Below, piece by piece: positions 5,387 through 6,327 of a stretch of 6,327 nt of DNA; within the stretch, counting starts at the first letter, position 1; every line of letters starts with the position of its first letter. The stretch is from Crenothrix polyspora (GTDB taxonomy: Bacteria > Pseudomonadota > Gammaproteobacteria > Methylococcales > Methylomonadaceae). The translations under genes and the position numbers were made by a program. The stretch is from the NCBI GenBank assembly GCA_945903675.1, contig CAMDOP010000192.1, positions 1 through 6,327 of the forward strand. Direction: 5' to 3'. The notes below the pieces were generated by a model. The model was not told the origin of the DNA. It worked only from the letters and a program-made list of their open reading frames with translations, and made no database searches.

Positions 5387-6327
5387 ATGTTTAGAAAATT
5401 AACAGTATTTGGCGTTGTTTTAACGCTAATAATTATACTCCTCGGTTCATATGCTCGTTTATCAGGTGCAGAACTGCAGATTGCTTCATTAATTAAAGCT
5501 AATGTTCATGTTGGCCTGTCGGTTACATCAGGCATAGTGGCTTTGCTATTGTGTTTGTTTGCATGGCGACAACCTCCACCTAAAGCAGCCTCAATATACA
5601 CATCAATTGCGATAATTGTGCTTATAAGCTTACAGTCTACTTTAGGTGTTTTGGCAGTAGTCATAAGCGGTATGCCTATAGTCATCACCTTGCAGGTATT
5701 ATTGAGCATGTTGGTTTTAGGGCTGTTCTTCGGGCTCTATTTGCGTAGTAATCCAATAAATAAGGGAACTCTCAGTAAACAGCGTAACGGACTTGGCTTA
5801 TTTGCTCAACTGTCGCTGCTAATGTTATTGCTAGAGATAGTGTCGGGGGTTTGGGTTAGTGCCAATCATGCCGCATTAGCTTGCAGTACTTTTCCGCAAT
5901 GCAATGGATCGTGGTGGCCTAAAGCTGATTATCAAAGCGCCTTAAATCTACTGAATGGATTATTCACTGGATATACGGGTGTTATTTCATTCGATGCACA
6001 AGTGGCTGCAAATTGGCTACATAGAGTTAGTGCGTTATTGTGCTTTATTCTGTTCAGTTTGCTAATGTTCAGTGCAACAGCTATAAACTCTAGAAAGCCT
6101 GTAAAAAAAGCGGGTTTATGGTTGGGCGTGCTGATGTTTGCGCAAATAGGGCTGGGTATAGCGGGTGTTAAGTTGAATATGCCATTATGGATATCAGTTG
6201 CTCATCATGCAATTGCGGCATTATTGATGTTACCCCTGATTGCGATCAGTTTCTATAGTCGATACGGCATTGAGAAAGATCAAACATCTATATCTGAAAA
6301 GCTTGAAGAAGAAGCCTCTGTCGAGTT
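5387..6327 (+). CDS. ctaA: CtaA/COX15 family protein, haem A synthase-like (3' partial)
   Basis: An open frame from ATG 5387 runs 313 codons off the window end. Eight hydrophobic segments form two four-helix halves, as in CtaA/COX15, which oxidises haem O to haem A. The C-terminal half is canonical: GVWVSANHAALACSTFPQC (154-172), with the Cys pair C166/C172, then H212-R213 in NWLHRVSAL and H273/H274 in SVAHHAIAALL, which supply the haem ligands. The N-terminal half is degenerate. The 'GLGCPDWPGC' loop is missing, ARLSGAELQIASL leads straight to KANVH41, the Glu three residues before that His is A38, the Arg after it is V42, and the second His position aligns with Q103 (PIVITLQVLL). Only the tail after helix 8 (residue 291 on) appears cut. 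It lies 10 nt after the SCO-like gene. The family call is secure; haem A synthase activity is not. Confidence 0.85.
   Translation, partial: MFRKLTVFGVVLTLIIILLGSYARLSGAELQIASLIKANVHVGLSVTSGIVALLLCLFAWRQPPPKAASIYTSIAIIVLISLQSTLGVLAVVISGMPIVITLQVLLSMLVLGLFFGLYLRSNPINKGTLSKQRNGLGLFAQLSLLMLLLEIVSGVWVSANHAALACSTFPQCNGSWWPKADYQSALNLLNGLFTGYTGVISFDAQVAANWLHRVSALLCFILFSLLMFSATAINSRKPVKKAGLWLGVLMFAQIGLGIAGVKLNMPLWISVAHHAIAALLMLPLIAISFYSRYGIEKDQTSISEKLEEEASVE

Noticed and set aside
5506..5709. Minus-strand open frame opposite ctaA
   Set aside because: The plus frame is continuous through 6327 and codes a recognisable CtaA/COX15 protein.
5387..6327. ctaA as a decayed pseudogene
   Set aside because: The frame is intact over 313 codons, eight membrane segments are preserved and the C-terminal haem ligands are present, so selective divergence of the N-half is more likely than decay.

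Overview
The window carries most of an aa3-type (haem-copper, A-family) cytochrome c oxidase gene cluster: structural subunits first, assembly factors after. Gene order (ctaC-ctaD-small ORF-ctaG-ctaE, a convergent DUF2909 gene, then SURF1-SCO-like-ctaA) and protein features point to a gammaproteobacterium. Examples are the His-rich CtaD N-terminus before a 'GPAKG' stretch, the 'MPRRIPDY' loop and the c-type haem domain on subunit II. The DNA is AT-rich. A methanotroph-like (Methylococcales) or similar aquatic gammaproteobacterium is possible, but this is a guess and not shown by the sequence.

Layout. Positions 1-194 are the 3' end of ctaC (subunit II with fused cytochrome c domain). 246-1895 is ctaD (subunit I), complete with all metal ligands and both proton-channel signature residues. 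1908-1933 is a strong intercistronic hairpin. 1946-2044 is a 32-residue single-span membrane protein overlapping ctaG by ATGA. 2041-2592 is ctaG (Cox11-type CuB chaperone) and 2604-3455 is ctaE (subunit III). A textbook bidirectional terminator (3467-3504) ends this first operon. A two-span DUF2909 protein lies convergently on the minus strand (3567-3824) and shares that terminator. From 3906 a second plus-strand run begins: SURF1 (3906-4643), an SCO/thioredoxin-like membrane-anchored protein (4633-5376, overlapping by 11 nt), and a CtaA/COX15-family protein (5387 to beyond the window end).

How they work together. CtaC, CtaD and CtaE form the oxidase. CtaG delivers copper to CuB. SURF1 is associated with haem a insertion or subunit I maturation. 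The SCO-like protein is a candidate for redox or copper handling at subunit II. CtaA is the family that converts haem O to haem A. The haem O synthase (ctaB) that normally completes the set is not in the window and probably lies downstream.

Main points for a second look: the CtaA-like protein has lost most of the haem-site residues of its N-terminal half while its C-terminal half is intact; the small ORF has its only plausible ribosome-binding site inside a hairpin and is start-stop coupled to ctaG; and the SCO-like protein keeps a CxxxC pair but has no obvious third copper-ligand histidine. No mobile element, tRNA, rRNA or CRISPR was seen. This is mainly a well-known respiratory locus with some unusual details.
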